64,000 nt of DNA, taken from contig NZ_JAGSHX010000006.1 in the NCBI RefSeq assembly GCF_018138715.1, positions 1,488,001 through 1,552,000 of the forward strand, given 5' to 3'. The DNA is from Streptomyces asiaticus. Its GTDB lineage: Bacteria; Actinomycetota; Actinomycetes; Streptomycetales; Streptomycetaceae. The position numbers were made by a program, and so were the translations under genes. Of the stretch, positions 18,801 through 26,758 are shown in pieces. The notes below the pieces were generated by a model that did no database searches, was not told the origin of the DNA, and saw nothing but the letters and a program-made list of their open reading frames with translations. The stretch's first letter is position 1. Each line of letters starts with the position of its first letter.

Positions 18801-19647
18801 CGGTGCGCGCGATGTCCACTTCGGTACGCAGGGTGGCGTCCCGGTAGGAGGCGTCGAGGTCGGTGGTGACGTACGCGTCCTCCATCCGGGTCGTCGGCGT
18901 GGAGTACAGCGATACCGAGCGGAAGATGCCCGCGTAGCGCCACTGGTCGTAGTCCTCCAGATACGATCCCGCGCTCCAGCGGTGCGCCTGGACGGCGATC
19001 CGGTTGGTGGCGCCGGGCCGCAGATAGTCGGTCACATCGAACTCGGCGGGCACATAGCCGCCCTGGTCGTAGCCGACGTAGTGGCCGTTGATCCACAGGA
19101 ACCAGCCGGAGGTGACCCCGTCGAAGCGGATCACCTGCCGCCGCCCGTCCCAGTCCCGGGGCACCGTGATGTCCCTGATGTACGCCCCGGTCGGGTTGGT
19201 GTCACGGGGCACCTTGGGCGGGTCGTCGGGCGACATCTCGCTCTGTACGTTCCGGAACACCGGATGGTCGAGGTCGTCGGTCTGCCAGGTGTGCGGGACC
19301 TGGACCCGCTGCCACGCCGAGGCGTCGTAGCCGGCCTTCCAGAAGCCGCCCGGGGCGTCCTCCGGCCGGTCGGCCAGGGCGAACCGCCAGGATCCGTCCA
19401 GGCTGCGCTCCCACCGCGCGCGGTCGGGCCCGTCCGGCCGCAGCCGGGTGTGCGGGGGCTCCTGGCCCTCGCCGGTGCGTTCCGGGTCCTCGAGGTAGGT
19501 GTGCACATCGGCGGGGAACTTGCCCGCGTCCGGCGACCTCCCGACGGCCGTGTCCGCGGCCGTGAGACCGAGGCCGACGGCGGTGGTCATGGCCAGCACC
19601 GCCCCGATCAATCGCCGTATTCGATACCTGCCGCGTTCCGAGCTCAA
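15850..19647 (-). CDS. secreted GH2 beta-galactosidase (LacZ type) with LamG-like insert
   Basis: Large exported glycoside hydrolase of 1265 residues. The signal peptide is RRLIGAVLAMTTAVGLGLTA. The LacZ-type order follows: sugar-binding jelly roll (WRFALADRPEDAPGGFWKAG...QVPHTWQ), immunoglobulin-like domain, and TIM barrel. The acid/base Glu is in IMWDTGNEAGLGKAHY (near 487) and the nucleophile Glu in VMGEYAHAMGNSLGNF (near 553). A concanavalin/LamG-like module (about residues 630-790, with TVTLDARVKPAE and HRVTGTYDGGALRLYADGK) is inserted after the barrel; the C-terminal beta-gal small chain closes the protein. The start is TTG with GAGGTGGGG upstream. It probably removes galactose from polysaccharides outside the cell. 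Divergent from the MerR gene, its likely regulator. Confidence 0.93.
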   Translation of the reverse strand: MSSERGRYRIRRLIGAVLAMTTAVGLGLTAADTAVGRSPDAGKFPADVHTYLEDPERTGEGQEPPHTRLRPDGPDRARWERSLDGSWRFALADRPEDAPGGFWKAGYDASAWQRVQVPHTWQTDDLDHPVFRNVQSEMSPDDPPKVPRDTNPTGAYIRDITVPRDWDGRRQVIRFDGVTSGWFLWINGHYVGYDQGGYVPAEFDVTDYLRPGATNRIAVQAHRWSAGSYLEDYDQWRYAGIFRSVSLYSTPTTRMEDAYVTTDLDASYRDATLRTEVDIARTGSDKSGPHQVTGVLYDPKGREVRRLIAEEKAGKVELTGQIANPAKWSDETPNLYALVLTLRDPEGKAIQTVRQSVGFREVEVKNKQLTLNGKRILIRGVNRAETDPATGRHATRARMEQDIRLMKRLNVNAIRTSHYPSDPYLYEFADREGILIDDEMEVETHSHENCPDDCLAERPEWQKAFLERHQGMVERDKNHPSVIMWDTGNEAGLGKAHYAMAEWTRANEPTRPLYHQSNSPDGDAPYADIAGPRYPTPASLEAKAKTFTKPIVMGEYAHAMGNSLGNFREFWEVMRAYPSAQGGFIWDWAEQNIRRPLITTPDSSGHDIAASLSGKPKVVDGYGGKGKALYLSGLDDFVETYRDPKLDLTGTAVTLDARVKPAEPWTGDFTIVSKGDQYVLRMKDEDTLEFTITSGGKPRTVTAPVPDGWTGAWHRVTGTYDGGALRLYADGKELARTEWSGHIDYTGFDLGVGRNNDTMEDGWTGRTAKGTIDQVRVYDTALGAERLAAGQDPERDALIALNFDDFTRKGSYLSYGLYESGVDGLVTADRDPEPETAQLAWAQAPIRITDPGGEGARAGKVKVTNERAFTGIDDLRLRWTVTEGARTVASGTRALDVGPGESAVVQLPAPPANPGGYERHLTVRAVTAHSTDWAKAGHVVSFGQFAVGGDKVPEPAPAPAAESPAKAAESGEAVQVSGEGFRYTFGKKEGTLTSMRVAGRELLRSGPELDAWRAPISNERSDWGTAEGKRWRSLGLDRLRTTVDGIEVTPGDDGTVTVTVRSTAAAPDVTGASFGQTVAYRVDGAGQVRIRHQVEARGDFRTLPYLPRIGLKLKVPERYGTFRWYGRGPVENLNDRKDGTPMGVWSSSVEDQYVEYLKPQDHGNHDDVRWASLTDRGGAGLLVSGDLEAGASAYDELDRAAYPHFLKRNDGWNTLHADHAVTGVGDTPNPVRDQYRVKADGAYDYTLTLRPLDGGASAHTGTGGK

Positions 19648-19863
19648 TCCGACCCCACCTCACAGATTCGGAAGAAAACCAACACAGCTGAACGGCGTCG
19701 CACGCTATTCATCGGTAAAGAGAGCGTCAACAGGTCCTACCGATCCCGGTGTTCACCGTGTGGCGGTGGGAGGTTTCACAGCGATGATGCGACAGCAATA
19801 CTGATGAACCCGATCGGGCAGCAGCACAGCGGAGCAGGACGACGCGGAAGCGAGGCACGACCG

Positions 19864-20607
19864 ATGACCACCCCCGGCACCGAGGAACCCACCCTCACCG
19901 TCGACGAGCTGGCGGCCCGCGCCGGGGTGACCGTGCGCACCGTGCGCTTCTACAGCACCCGCGGGCTGCTTCCGCCGCCCGCGATCGGCCCGCGCCGGGT
20001 CGGCCACTACGGCGCCGAGCACCTCTCCCGGCTCGCACTGATCGAACAGTTGCAGCGCCACGGCATGACCCTGTCCGCCATCGAGCGCTATCTGAGCCAA
20101 TTGCCACCGGATCTGAGCGAGAACGATCTGGCGATCCACCGCGCCCTGGTCGCCACCTGGGGCCCGGACGCCCCCGAGGAGGCGACCCGCGAGCAGCTGG
20201 ACCGGCGGGCCGGGCGGGAGCTCACCGAGGAGGACATCGACCGGCTGGCCGCACTGGACGCGCTGGAGCGCACCGACGACCCGGAGCGGTTCCGGATCGA
20301 CCCCAAGGCGCTCCATCTGGGGCTGCGGCTGCTGGAGGTGCCGATCGAGCTGGAGACGATACGCACCGCCCACACGGTCGTCCTGGAACACACCCGCTCC
20401 GCGGCGCGCGAGCTCAGCCGGCTGTTCCGGGACGAGGTGTGGGGGCCCGAGCGCGATCATGAGTCCGGGAGCGGGCCGGAGCGGATGCAGGCGAAGAAGT
20501 CGCTGTCGGCCCATATGCAGCCGCTGGTGGTGGAGGCGCTGGTGATCGCGTTCCAGCGGTCGATGAAGCAGGAGCTGCGCGCCTGGTACGGGCAGGACGC
20601 GGACTGA
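19864..20607 (+). CDS. MerR-family transcriptional regulator
   Basis: A 247-residue regulator. The N-terminal winged helix-turn-helix is typical: LTVDELAARAGVTVRTVRFYSTRGLLPPP, then GHYGAEHLSRLALIEQLQRHGMTLSAIERYL. After the dimerisation helix comes a domain of about 150 residues without the cysteines of metal sensors and without a recognisable drug-binding domain, so the effector is unknown. An in-frame ATG at 19804 exists; I prefer 19864 because GAGG lies eight bases upstream and the protein then begins just before the HTH. It faces the GH2 gene across 216 bases and may control it. Confidence 0.88.
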   Translation: MTTPGTEEPTLTVDELAARAGVTVRTVRFYSTRGLLPPPAIGPRRVGHYGAEHLSRLALIEQLQRHGMTLSAIERYLSQLPPDLSENDLAIHRALVATWGPDAPEEATREQLDRRAGRELTEEDIDRLAALDALERTDDPERFRIDPKALHLGLRLLEVPIELETIRTAHTVVLEHTRSAARELSRLFRDEVWGPERDHESGSGPERMQAKKSLSAHMQPLVVEALVIAFQRSMKQELRAWYGQDAD

Positions 20608-20639
20608 GCGGGCCCGGGGGCGGTACGGCGGCCGCCCCG

Positions 20640-20803
20640 GGGGAACCGGCCGGTCAGCGGCCGCCGGTGAACTGGGCAGGGGCCGCGCGGTGAGTGGTTG
20701 CCGGCCTCCGGTGAGCGGTTGTCGACCACCGATAAGCGGTTGCCGACCACCGGTGAGTGGGTCAGCGGCCGTCGGTGAGTGGGTCAGCGGCCGCCGATGA
20801 GCG
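20640..20803. repeat. degenerate 21-23 bp tandem repeats over the alpha/beta hydrolase stop
   Basis: The gap after the MerR gene is filled by about six or seven imperfect units; on the plus strand a typical unit contains GACCACCGGTGAGTGGGTCA. The right-most unit includes the last codons and stop (20784-20786) of the minus-strand hydrolase, so the array appears to derive from the gene's own 3' end (codons for LIGGR and stop). Confidence 0.75.
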
Positions 20804-21677
20804 CGGTGGCGAGCTCCTCGGGGCGGGCGGCGAACGGCGAGTGGCTGCCCGGCAGCGGCCGCACGGTGAAGGGCCGGTCCGGCATGGCCGCGTCGGCCTC
20901 CGCGATCATCAGATCCTGCATCGCGGGGGTGCACGCCCAGTCCTCGGCGCACCGGATGAAGGTGCGCGGGATCCGGCCCCACCGCTCCCGGGTCAGGGCG
21001 ATCGGGGTGGTCGGCACCGCGAAGGGCAGATCCGGGCTCAGGGCCTGGTACCAGCGGGCGAAGGACTCGGCGGGGACGTCGTCGTAGAAGGCCATCCGCA
21101 GCTCCTCCACATACGCCGGATCGGCGGAGCGCGGATTGATCCGGAACGCGCCGATGGCCTCCGGGTCGCCCAGCATCAGCCCCTGCCCCCGCGCGGTCGC
21201 GGTCTGCTCGGGGGACGTCAGATAGTCGGCGAAGCGCGGGCGCCCGGCGGGGACGAAGGACGACAGATGGATCAGCTCGTCGACCAGCTCGGGCGCCCGC
21301 TCCGCGGCCAGGGACGCGGGGGCGCCACCGGCGCTGTGCGAGACCAGGGCGACCTTCGGACACCGGCGGACCGATCGCAGCGCGGTGACGACGGCCTCCG
21401 CGCACTCCTCCAGGGTCACCCCGGCCAGCGCCGACTTCTCGGTCGCCAGACCCGGCTGGCCGGGGAGGAGGAGGCCCGAGGGCAGCGGTGCCTCGAAGCC
21501 GTGCCCCGGCAGATCGACGGCGAGGCTCGCCGCGCCGAGCCGGGCCAGGGCGCGCTGGGTGGACGCCCACTGCCAGGAGGCGTGCCAGGCGCCGTGGACC
21601 AGCACGAACACGGTCCCGGACGGAACCGGGCCGGGGCGGGAATCGGTGAGAGGGGTTCTGGGGCTCGTGGCACTCAT
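20784..21677 (-). CDS. alpha/beta-fold hydrolase
   Basis: A 297-residue cytoplasmic hydrolase. The oxyanion and strand motif is TVFVLVHGAWHASWQW. The nucleophile elbow is VSHSAGGAPA (Ser in S-x-S/G context H-S-A-G-G), with the acid probably in RCAEDWACTP and the catalytic His in LPGSHSPFAARPEEL. It resembles plant-type esterase/methylesterase-like HGAWH proteins common in streptomycetes; substrate unknown. The frame extends to ATG 21728, but ATG 21677 gives the usual short lead to the first strand. Divergent from a LysR gene, which probably regulates it through the 99-base intergenic region. Confidence 0.87.
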   Translation of the reverse strand: MSATSPRTPLTDSRPGPVPSGTVFVLVHGAWHASWQWASTQRALARLGAASLAVDLPGHGFEAPLPSGLLLPGQPGLATEKSALAGVTLEECAEAVVTALRSVRRCPKVALVSHSAGGAPASLAAERAPELVDELIHLSSFVPAGRPRFADYLTSPEQTATARGQGLMLGDPEAIGAFRINPRSADPAYVEELRMAFYDDVPAESFARWYQALSPDLPFAVPTTPIALTRERWGRIPRTFIRCAEDWACTPAMQDLMIAEADAAMPDRPFTVRPLPGSHSPFAARPEELATALIGGR

Positions 21678-21737
21678 GAGCACAGTCCACCGGCCCGGCC
21701 AGGCGTTATCCACCCTCATAGCTGACAACCCCGTCGC

Positions 21738-21756
21738 CGATATCTCCTGAATATCG
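21738..21756. promoter_or_regulatory. CGATAT-N7-ATATCG inverted repeat (putative LysR operator)
   Basis: Six-bp arms separated by seven bases, containing the T-N11-A arrangement typical of LysR-type sites, located 21 bases before the LysR start and 61 bases before the divergent hydrolase start. It is the only symmetric element in this region. Confidence 0.6.
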
Positions 21757-21776
21757 CCTCGGCTATCCTCGGTCCG

Positions 21777-22715
21777 ATGGAGTCACGTCATCTGCGCTAC
21801 GCCCTGGCGCTGGCCGAGCATCAGCACTTCGGACGGGCGGCGGCCGCCCTCGGCATCGCCCAGCCCCCGCTGTCCCAGCAGATCGCGGCGCTGGAGCGGG
21901 AGCTGGGCGCGCGACTCTTCGACCGTACGGCGCGCGGGGTGTTCCCGACCGCCGCGGGTGAGGCGTTCCTGGCCAGGGCGCGCCGGGCGCTGGCCGAGAT
22001 GTCGGCCGCCGTGTCGGACACCGGCCGGGCCGCCCGGGGTGAGACGGGGCGGCTGCGGCTCGGCTTCATCGGCTCGGCGCTGCTGGAGCTTCTGCCGTCC
22101 GTGCTGGGCACGTTCATCCGCGACCGACCCGAGGTACGGCTGGGGCTTCAGGAGATGTCCACCCGCCGGTCCACGGCGGCGCTGCTCGCGGGCGAGCTGG
22201 ACCTCGCCATCGGGCGCGGGGCGCCCCGGGGCGCCGGTGCCGAGGATCTGGTGTCGGTCACGGTCGGCCGGGACCATCTGGTGGCGGTCGTGGGGGCCGC
22301 CCATCCCTTCGCCGGGCAGGCCAAGGTGAGCCTCGAACAGCTCAAGGGGCAGCATCTGATCGTCGCGCCCGCGGAGGAGGAGCCGACGGTCGCCGCCTGG
22401 CTGGCCGGGCTGCTGGGCGAGGGCCTCGACGTGCCCGCGCGGGCCGGTGGGGTCACCGAGGCATGGGACGCGCACACCATCGTCGGGCTGGCCTCGTGTG
22501 GGGTCGGGGTGGGGCTGGGCCCGGCCTGTCTGCGGGTGGCGGCGCGGCCGGACGTCCGGGTGTGCGAGGTGAGTCCGCGGGTGGAACTGCCGGAGCTGGT
22601 GATGTCGTTCCGCGCCCAGGACCGCTCCCCCGTGCTGGCGGCCTTCCTGGACATCACGAGGGAGCGGTGCCCGGGGGTGGCCGAGCGGCTGGAACGCCGT
22701 CTGGGCGCGCGCTGA
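21777..22715 (+). CDS. LysR-family transcriptional regulator
   Basis: A 312-residue LysR regulator. The winged HTH is at the N-terminus (LRYALALAEHQHFGRAAAALG, then IAQPPLSQQIAALERELGARLF), followed by the linker helix and a periplasmic-binding-like effector domain (RLRLGFIGSALLELLPSVLG, ELDLAIGRGAPRG). The ALALAEHQHFGRAA form is shared with regulators of aromatic or chlorinated compound pathways, but the effector cannot be inferred. Divergent from the alpha/beta hydrolase, which is the natural target. Its stop is followed by the inverted-repeat element at 22735-22953. Confidence 0.92.
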   Translation: MESRHLRYALALAEHQHFGRAAAALGIAQPPLSQQIAALERELGARLFDRTARGVFPTAAGEAFLARARRALAEMSAAVSDTGRAARGETGRLRLGFIGSALLELLPSVLGTFIRDRPEVRLGLQEMSTRRSTAALLAGELDLAIGRGAPRGAGAEDLVSVTVGRDHLVAVVGAAHPFAGQAKVSLEQLKGQHLIVAPAEEEPTVAAWLAGLLGEGLDVPARAGGVTEAWDAHTIVGLASCGVGVGLGPACLRVAARPDVRVCEVSPRVELPELVMSFRAQDRSPVLAAFLDITRERCPGVAERLERRLGAR

Positions 22716-22734
22716 CGGGCGGCCGGACCGGCCG

Positions 22735-22953
22735 GGCGCCTGCGGCGGGCTGTTCCCCTCCCCGCCCCTTCCCGAAACGATGGGGCTGCGCCCCCTCGCA
22801 CCCCCCGGGGCTCCGCCCCCGACCCCGCTCCTCAAACGCCGCAGGGGCTGGAAAGCGGGGTCCAGGGGCGGAGCCCCTGCCACGCGGCGGGGCCGCGTAT
22901 CGATGCAGCGGGAAGGGGCGGGGAGGGGAGGGGAACAGCCCGCCGCGGGCGCC
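22735..22953. repeat. 219-bp MITE-like element with about 35-bp terminal inverted repeats
   Basis: The space between the convergent LysR and FadB-type genes is occupied by an element whose ends are inverted copies. The left end reads GGCGCCTGCGGCGGGCTGTT (from 22735) and the right end is its reverse complement with one mismatch (ending 22953). The match continues through the CCCCTCCCCGCCCCTTCCC block. The interior has the GGGGCTCCGCCCC / GGGGCGGAGCCCC pairs seen widely in streptomycete intergenic DNA. No coding capacity. It could fold as one long hairpin and stop transcription from both sides. Confidence 0.7.
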
Positions 22954-22977
22954 AGGATCCGCCGGGCCCCCTAGTCG

Positions 22978-25185
22978 TCAGTCCGTGAAGCGCTCCCCGC
23001 GCTCCGCCTTCTCCAGCAGCAGCGCGGGCGGGGCGAACCGCTCCCCGTACGCCGCTTCCAGCTGCCGGGCACGGGCCACGAAACCGGCCACGCCGCCCTC
23101 GTACCCGTTGATGTACTGGAGCACCCCGCCCGTCCAGCCGGGGAAGCCGATGCCGAGGATGGAGCCGATGTTGGCGTCGGCGACGGAGGTCAGCACGCCC
23201 TCCTCCAGCAGCCGCACGGTGTCGATGGCCTCGCAGAAGAGCATCCGCTCCTTCATGTCCTCGAAGGGGATGCGGGTGCCCTCGCGCACGGCGTCTCCGG
23301 ACCCGCCCGGTGCGAAGTGCTCGCGCAGCCCCGGCCACAGCCCGGTGCGCTTGCCGGTCGTCGCGTCGTAGTCGTAGAAGCCCGCGCCGCCGCTGCGGCC
23401 GGGGCGCCCGAACTCCACCACCATGCGGTCGATGACCGCGTCGGCCGGATGCGGCCGCCACTCGCCGCCCGCCTCCTCGGTGGCCCGGCGCGTCTCCTCA
23501 CGGATCTTGCGCGGCAGGGTGAGGGTCAGCTCGTCCATCAGGGAGAGCACCTTGGCCGGGTATCCGGCCTGGGCGGCGGCCTGCTCCACGGAGGCCGGGT
23601 CGATGCCCTCCCCCACCATCGCCACGCCCTCGTTGAGGAAGTGGCCGATGACGCGGGAGGTGAAGAAGCCCCGGGAGTCATTGACCACGATCGGGGTCTT
23701 GCTGATCTGCCGCACCAGATCGAAGGCGCGGGCCAGCGCCTTGTCGCCGGTGCGCCCGCCCTTGATGATCTCGACCAGCGGCATCTTGTCGACGGGCGAG
23801 AAGAAGTGCAGCCCGATGAAGTCGTCGGCGCGCTGCACGCCTTCCGCGAGCAGCGTGATGGGGAGGGTGGAGGTGTTCGAGCACAGCAAGGCGTCCGGGG
23901 CGACGACGCCCTCGATCTCCTGGAACACCTTGTGCTTGAGCGCCGGGTCCTCGAAGACCGCCTCGATGACCGCGTCACAGCCCTCGAGGTCGCGCGGATC
24001 GGCGGTCGGGGTGATCCGGGCCAGCAGCTGGTCCCGCTCGGCCTCGGTGGTGCGGCCCTTGGCGAGCGCCTTGGCCAGCAGTCCCTCGGAGTACGCCTTG
24101 CCCTTGGCTGCGGCCTCCACCGACACGTCCTTGAGGACGACCTCGATGCCCGCCTTGGCGCACGCGAACGCGATGCCCGCGCCCATCATCCCGGCGCCCA
24201 GCACCGCGACCTTGCGGACCTGGCTGGGCTCGATCCCCTGCGGCCGGTTGGCACCGGAGTTGACCGCCTGTAGTTCGAAGAAGAACGCCTGAATCATGTT
24301 CTTGGCGGTCTGGCCGACGACCAGCTCGGTGAAGTACCGGGCCTCGATGGTCTGCGCGGTCTCGAAGTCCACCTGGGACCCCTCGACGGCGGCGGCCAGG
24401 ATGTTGCGCTGCGCCGGGTAGGGGGCGCCGTTCAGCTGCTTCCGCAGATTGGCGGGGAAGGCGGGCAGATTGACGGCGAACTTCGGATGCGCCGGGGTGC
24501 CGCCCGGAATCCGGTAGTCCTTGTCGTCCCACGGCTGCGCCGACTCGGGGTGGGCGGCGATGAAGGCGCGCGCCCGGGTCAGCAACTCCTCGCGGGTGGT
24601 CACCACGTCATGCACCAGCCCCGCCTCCTGGGCGCGCAGGGGGCTGTATCGCGTGCCCTGGAGCAGCCACTTGAGCAGCGCGTCGGTGACGCCGAGCAGC
24701 CGTACGGTACGGGCGACGCCCCCGCTGCCGGGGAGCAGGCCCAGGGTGACCTCGGGGAAGCCGATGCGGGCCCCGGGGGCGTCGAGGGCGATGCGGTGGT
24801 GACAGGCGAGGGCGATCTCCAGCCCGCCGCCGAGCGCCGCGCCGTTGATCGCGGCCACCACGGGCCTGCCGAGGGTCTCGATCCGGCGCAGCGCGCGCTT
24901 GACGCGGAGGTTCTTCTCGTAGACCTCCTGGGCCTGGCCGGGCCCGACCTGGATGAGGTCGTTGAGGTCGCCACCGGCGAAGAACGTCTTCTTGGCGGAG
25001 GTGACGATGATGCCGCGAATGGCGTCCCGCTCGGCCTCGACGCGGTCGGCGATCGCGTCGAGGGAGTCGATGAACGCGGCGTTCATGGTGTTGGCGGACT
25101 GATCGGGGTCGTCGAGCACCAGGGTGACGACGCCTTCGTCGTCCTGCTCCCAGCGGATGGTCGAGGCGGTGGTGGGGTGGGTCAT
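22978..25185 (-). CDS. fadB: FadB-type enoyl-CoA hydratase / 3-hydroxyacyl-CoA dehydrogenase
   Basis: Multifunctional beta-oxidation enzyme of 735 residues. The N-terminal crotonase domain (1-195) has AINGAALGGGLEIALACHHR with the oxyanion Gly and IGFPEVTLGLLPGSGGVART with the catalytic Glu region. The NAD-binding domain starts near 328 (VAVLGAGMMGAGIAFACAKA) and contains CSNTSTLPIT and IGLHFFSPVDKMPLVEII. The C-terminal dehydrogenase domain includes VNDSRGFFTSRV. It hydrates enoyl-CoA and oxidises the hydroxyacyl-CoA with NAD. Thiolase and a CaiB/BaiF CoA-transferase lie upstream on the same strand, giving a coherent fatty-acid or branched-chain degradation set, though a 286-base repeat-rich gap separates it from thiolase. 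Confidence 0.95.
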   Translation of the reverse strand: MTHPTTASTIRWEQDDEGVVTLVLDDPDQSANTMNAAFIDSLDAIADRVEAERDAIRGIIVTSAKKTFFAGGDLNDLIQVGPGQAQEVYEKNLRVKRALRRIETLGRPVVAAINGAALGGGLEIALACHHRIALDAPGARIGFPEVTLGLLPGSGGVARTVRLLGVTDALLKWLLQGTRYSPLRAQEAGLVHDVVTTREELLTRARAFIAAHPESAQPWDDKDYRIPGGTPAHPKFAVNLPAFPANLRKQLNGAPYPAQRNILAAAVEGSQVDFETAQTIEARYFTELVVGQTAKNMIQAFFFELQAVNSGANRPQGIEPSQVRKVAVLGAGMMGAGIAFACAKAGIEVVLKDVSVEAAAKGKAYSEGLLAKALAKGRTTEAERDQLLARITPTADPRDLEGCDAVIEAVFEDPALKHKVFQEIEGVVAPDALLCSNTSTLPITLLAEGVQRADDFIGLHFFSPVDKMPLVEIIKGGRTGDKALARAFDLVRQISKTPIVVNDSRGFFTSRVIGHFLNEGVAMVGEGIDPASVEQAAAQAGYPAKVLSLMDELTLTLPRKIREETRRATEEAGGEWRPHPADAVIDRMVVEFGRPGRSGGAGFYDYDATTGKRTGLWPGLREHFAPGGSGDAVREGTRIPFEDMKERMLFCEAIDTVRLLEEGVLTSVADANIGSILGIGFPGWTGGVLQYINGYEGGVAGFVARARQLEAAYGERFAPPALLLEKAERGERFTD

Positions 25186-25260
25186 CTGAGGTCTCCAGGG
25201 CGAAGGGGCGTGGGGAAGGGCGGGAAGGAAGGGGCAACGGCGGTGTCTTGAGAGCGGCCC

Positions 25261-25340
25261 GGCTCTACGCGGCGTCCGGCCGATCTACGCGGCGTCCGGC
25301 GGCTCTACGCGGTGTCCGGCGGCTCTACGCGGTGTCCGGC
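25261..25340. repeat. 20-bp tandem repeat, four copies
   Basis: Four units of 20 bases start at 25261, 25281, 25301 and 25321 (core TCTACGCGGYGTCCGGC). They lie in the gap between the FadB-type gene start and the thiolase stop. No promoter-like pattern is evident in them. Confidence 0.85.
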
Positions 25341-25344
25341 GGAC

Positions 25345-25474
25345 CATGCGGCGGAGCCGTGTGGCAGGGCTCCGCCCCTGGACCCGGGGTCCGGGGCAGA
25401 GCCCCAGTCGAGGGAAGGGGCGGGGAGGGGAAAGCAACCCGCCACAGGCGTCAGGATCCGTCGGACACCCCCTA
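25345..25474. repeat. second, partial copy of the 22735 intergenic element
   Basis: Shares with the element at 22735-22953 the block GAAGGGGCGGGGAGGGGAA, the word CAGGATCCG followed by CGG and a CCCCCTAG end, and an inverted GGGCTCCGCCCCTGGACC segment. Only one terminal half is present, so it is a truncated or rearranged copy. Its final CTAG contains the thiolase stop codon (25472-25474), which suggests a transcription-end role there. Confidence 0.65.
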
Positions 25475-26686
25475 GAGCCGCTCGACCACCGTCGCGATGC
25501 CCATCCCGCCTCCCACGCACAGCGTCACCAGCCCGAACCGCCCGCCGCGCCGCTCCAGCTCGTCGATCACCGTGCCGAGGATCATCGCGCCGGTGGCGCC
25601 CAGCGGATGGCCCATGGCGATCGCGCCGCCGTTGACGTTGACCTTGTCCAGGCTCAGCCCCATGTCGTCCACGAAGCGCAGCACCACCGCCGCGAACGCC
25701 TCGTTGATCTCGACCAGATCGATGTCGTCGATGGTCAGCCCGGCCTTGCCGAGCGCCTTACGGGTGGCGGGAGCCGGGCCGGTGAGCATGATGGTGGGGT
25801 CGGCGCCGGAGACGGCGGCGGAGACGATCCGGGCGCGCGGCGTCAGCCCGAAGCGCTCACCGACCTCACGGCTGCCGATGGCCACCAGGGCGGCACCGTC
25901 CACCATCCCCGAGGAGTTGCCCGCGTGGTGGACATGGTCGATCGCCTCGACCCAGTGGTACCTCTGTAGCGCCACCGCGTCGAAGCCGCCCGCCTCGCCG
26001 ATGGCGGCGAACGACGGCTTCAGCCCCGCCAGGGTTTCGGGGGTGGTGCCGGGGCGGATGTGCTCGTCCCTGTCGAGGACGGTCAGCCCGCTGCGGTCGC
26101 GGACCGGGACCACCGAGCGGTCGAAGTGCCCCTCCTTCCAGGCGCGGGCGGCCCGCTCCTGGGAGAGCGCGGCGTAGCTGTCCACGTCATGGCGGCTGTA
26201 GCCGCCGATGGTGGCGATGAGGTCGGCCCCGATGCCCTGCGGTACGAAGCCGGTCTCGTAGTTGGTCATCGGGTCCGCGAACCAGGCTCCGCCGTCGGAG
26301 CCCATCTTCACGCGCGACATCGACTCGACCCCGCCCGCGAGCACGAGGTCCTCCCAGCCGGAACGGACTTTGGCCGCCGCCAGGTTGACCGCCTCCAGGC
26401 CCGAGGCACAGAAGCGGTTCTCCTGGACGCCCGCGACGGTGTCCGGGAGCCCGGCCGCGATGGCCGCGATCTTGGCGATGTCGGAGCCTTGGTCGCCGAG
26501 CGGGCTGACGACGCCGAGGACCACGTCGTCGATCGCCGCCGGATCGAGCTCGGGGAACCGCCGCCGCAGCTCGTGGATGAGGCCCACCACCAGATCGACG
26601 GGCTTGGTGCCGTGCAGGGCACCGTCGGCCTTCCCGCGCCCGCGCGGGGTGCGGATGGCGTCGTACACATACGCTTCGGTGCTCAC
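25472..26686 (-). CDS. fadA: acetyl-CoA C-acyltransferase (thiolase)
   Basis: Degradative-type thiolase of 404 residues that cleaves 3-ketoacyl-CoA to acetyl-CoA and a shortened acyl-CoA. The acyl-carrying cysteine is Cys93 in [13 protein letters not shown]. The other active-site motifs are [25 protein letters not shown] (His) and TLCVGGGMG (second Cys). Length matches the family. It lies between the CaiB/BaiF-type gene (72-base gap) and the FadB-type gene on the same strand, so the two enzymes of the beta-oxidation core are encoded together. Confidence 0.95.
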   Translation of the reverse strand: MSTEAYVYDAIRTPRGRGKADGALHGTKPVDLVVGLIHELRRRFPELDPAAIDDVVLGVVSPLGDQGSDIAKIAAIAAGLPDTVAGVQENRFCASGLEAVNLAAAKVRSGWEDLVLAGGVESMSRVKMGSDGGAWFADPMTNYETGFVPQGIGADLIATIGGYSRHDVDSYAALSQERAARAWKEGHFDRSVVPVRDRSGLTVLDRDEHIRPGTTPETLAGLKPSFAAIGEAGGFDAVALQRYHWVEAIDHVHHAGNSSGMVDGAALVAIGSREVGERFGLTPRARIVSAAVSGADPTIMLTGPAPATRKALGKAGLTIDDIDLVEINEAFAAVVLRFVDDMGLSLDKVNVNGGAIAMGHPLGATGAMILGTVIDELERRGGRFGLVTLCVGGGMGIATVVERL

Positions 26687-26758
26687 GTCAGCGGCCTTTC
26701 GGGGAAGGGTTGGGGCGGTGACGGCTCAGTGGTCCGGCGGGAAGCGCGGACATGGGGC

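Noticed and set aside
15541..20607. A 1688-codon open frame covering the plus strand opposite the GH2 gene
   Set aside because: It is antisense to a gene with clear catalytic motifs and has the low-complexity look of G+C-rich shadow frames; only its last 248 codons (MerR) are real.
22741..22977. Small coding frames in the 22.7-23.0 kb gap
   Set aside because: They lie inside the inverted-repeat element and show no ribosome binding site or protein pattern.
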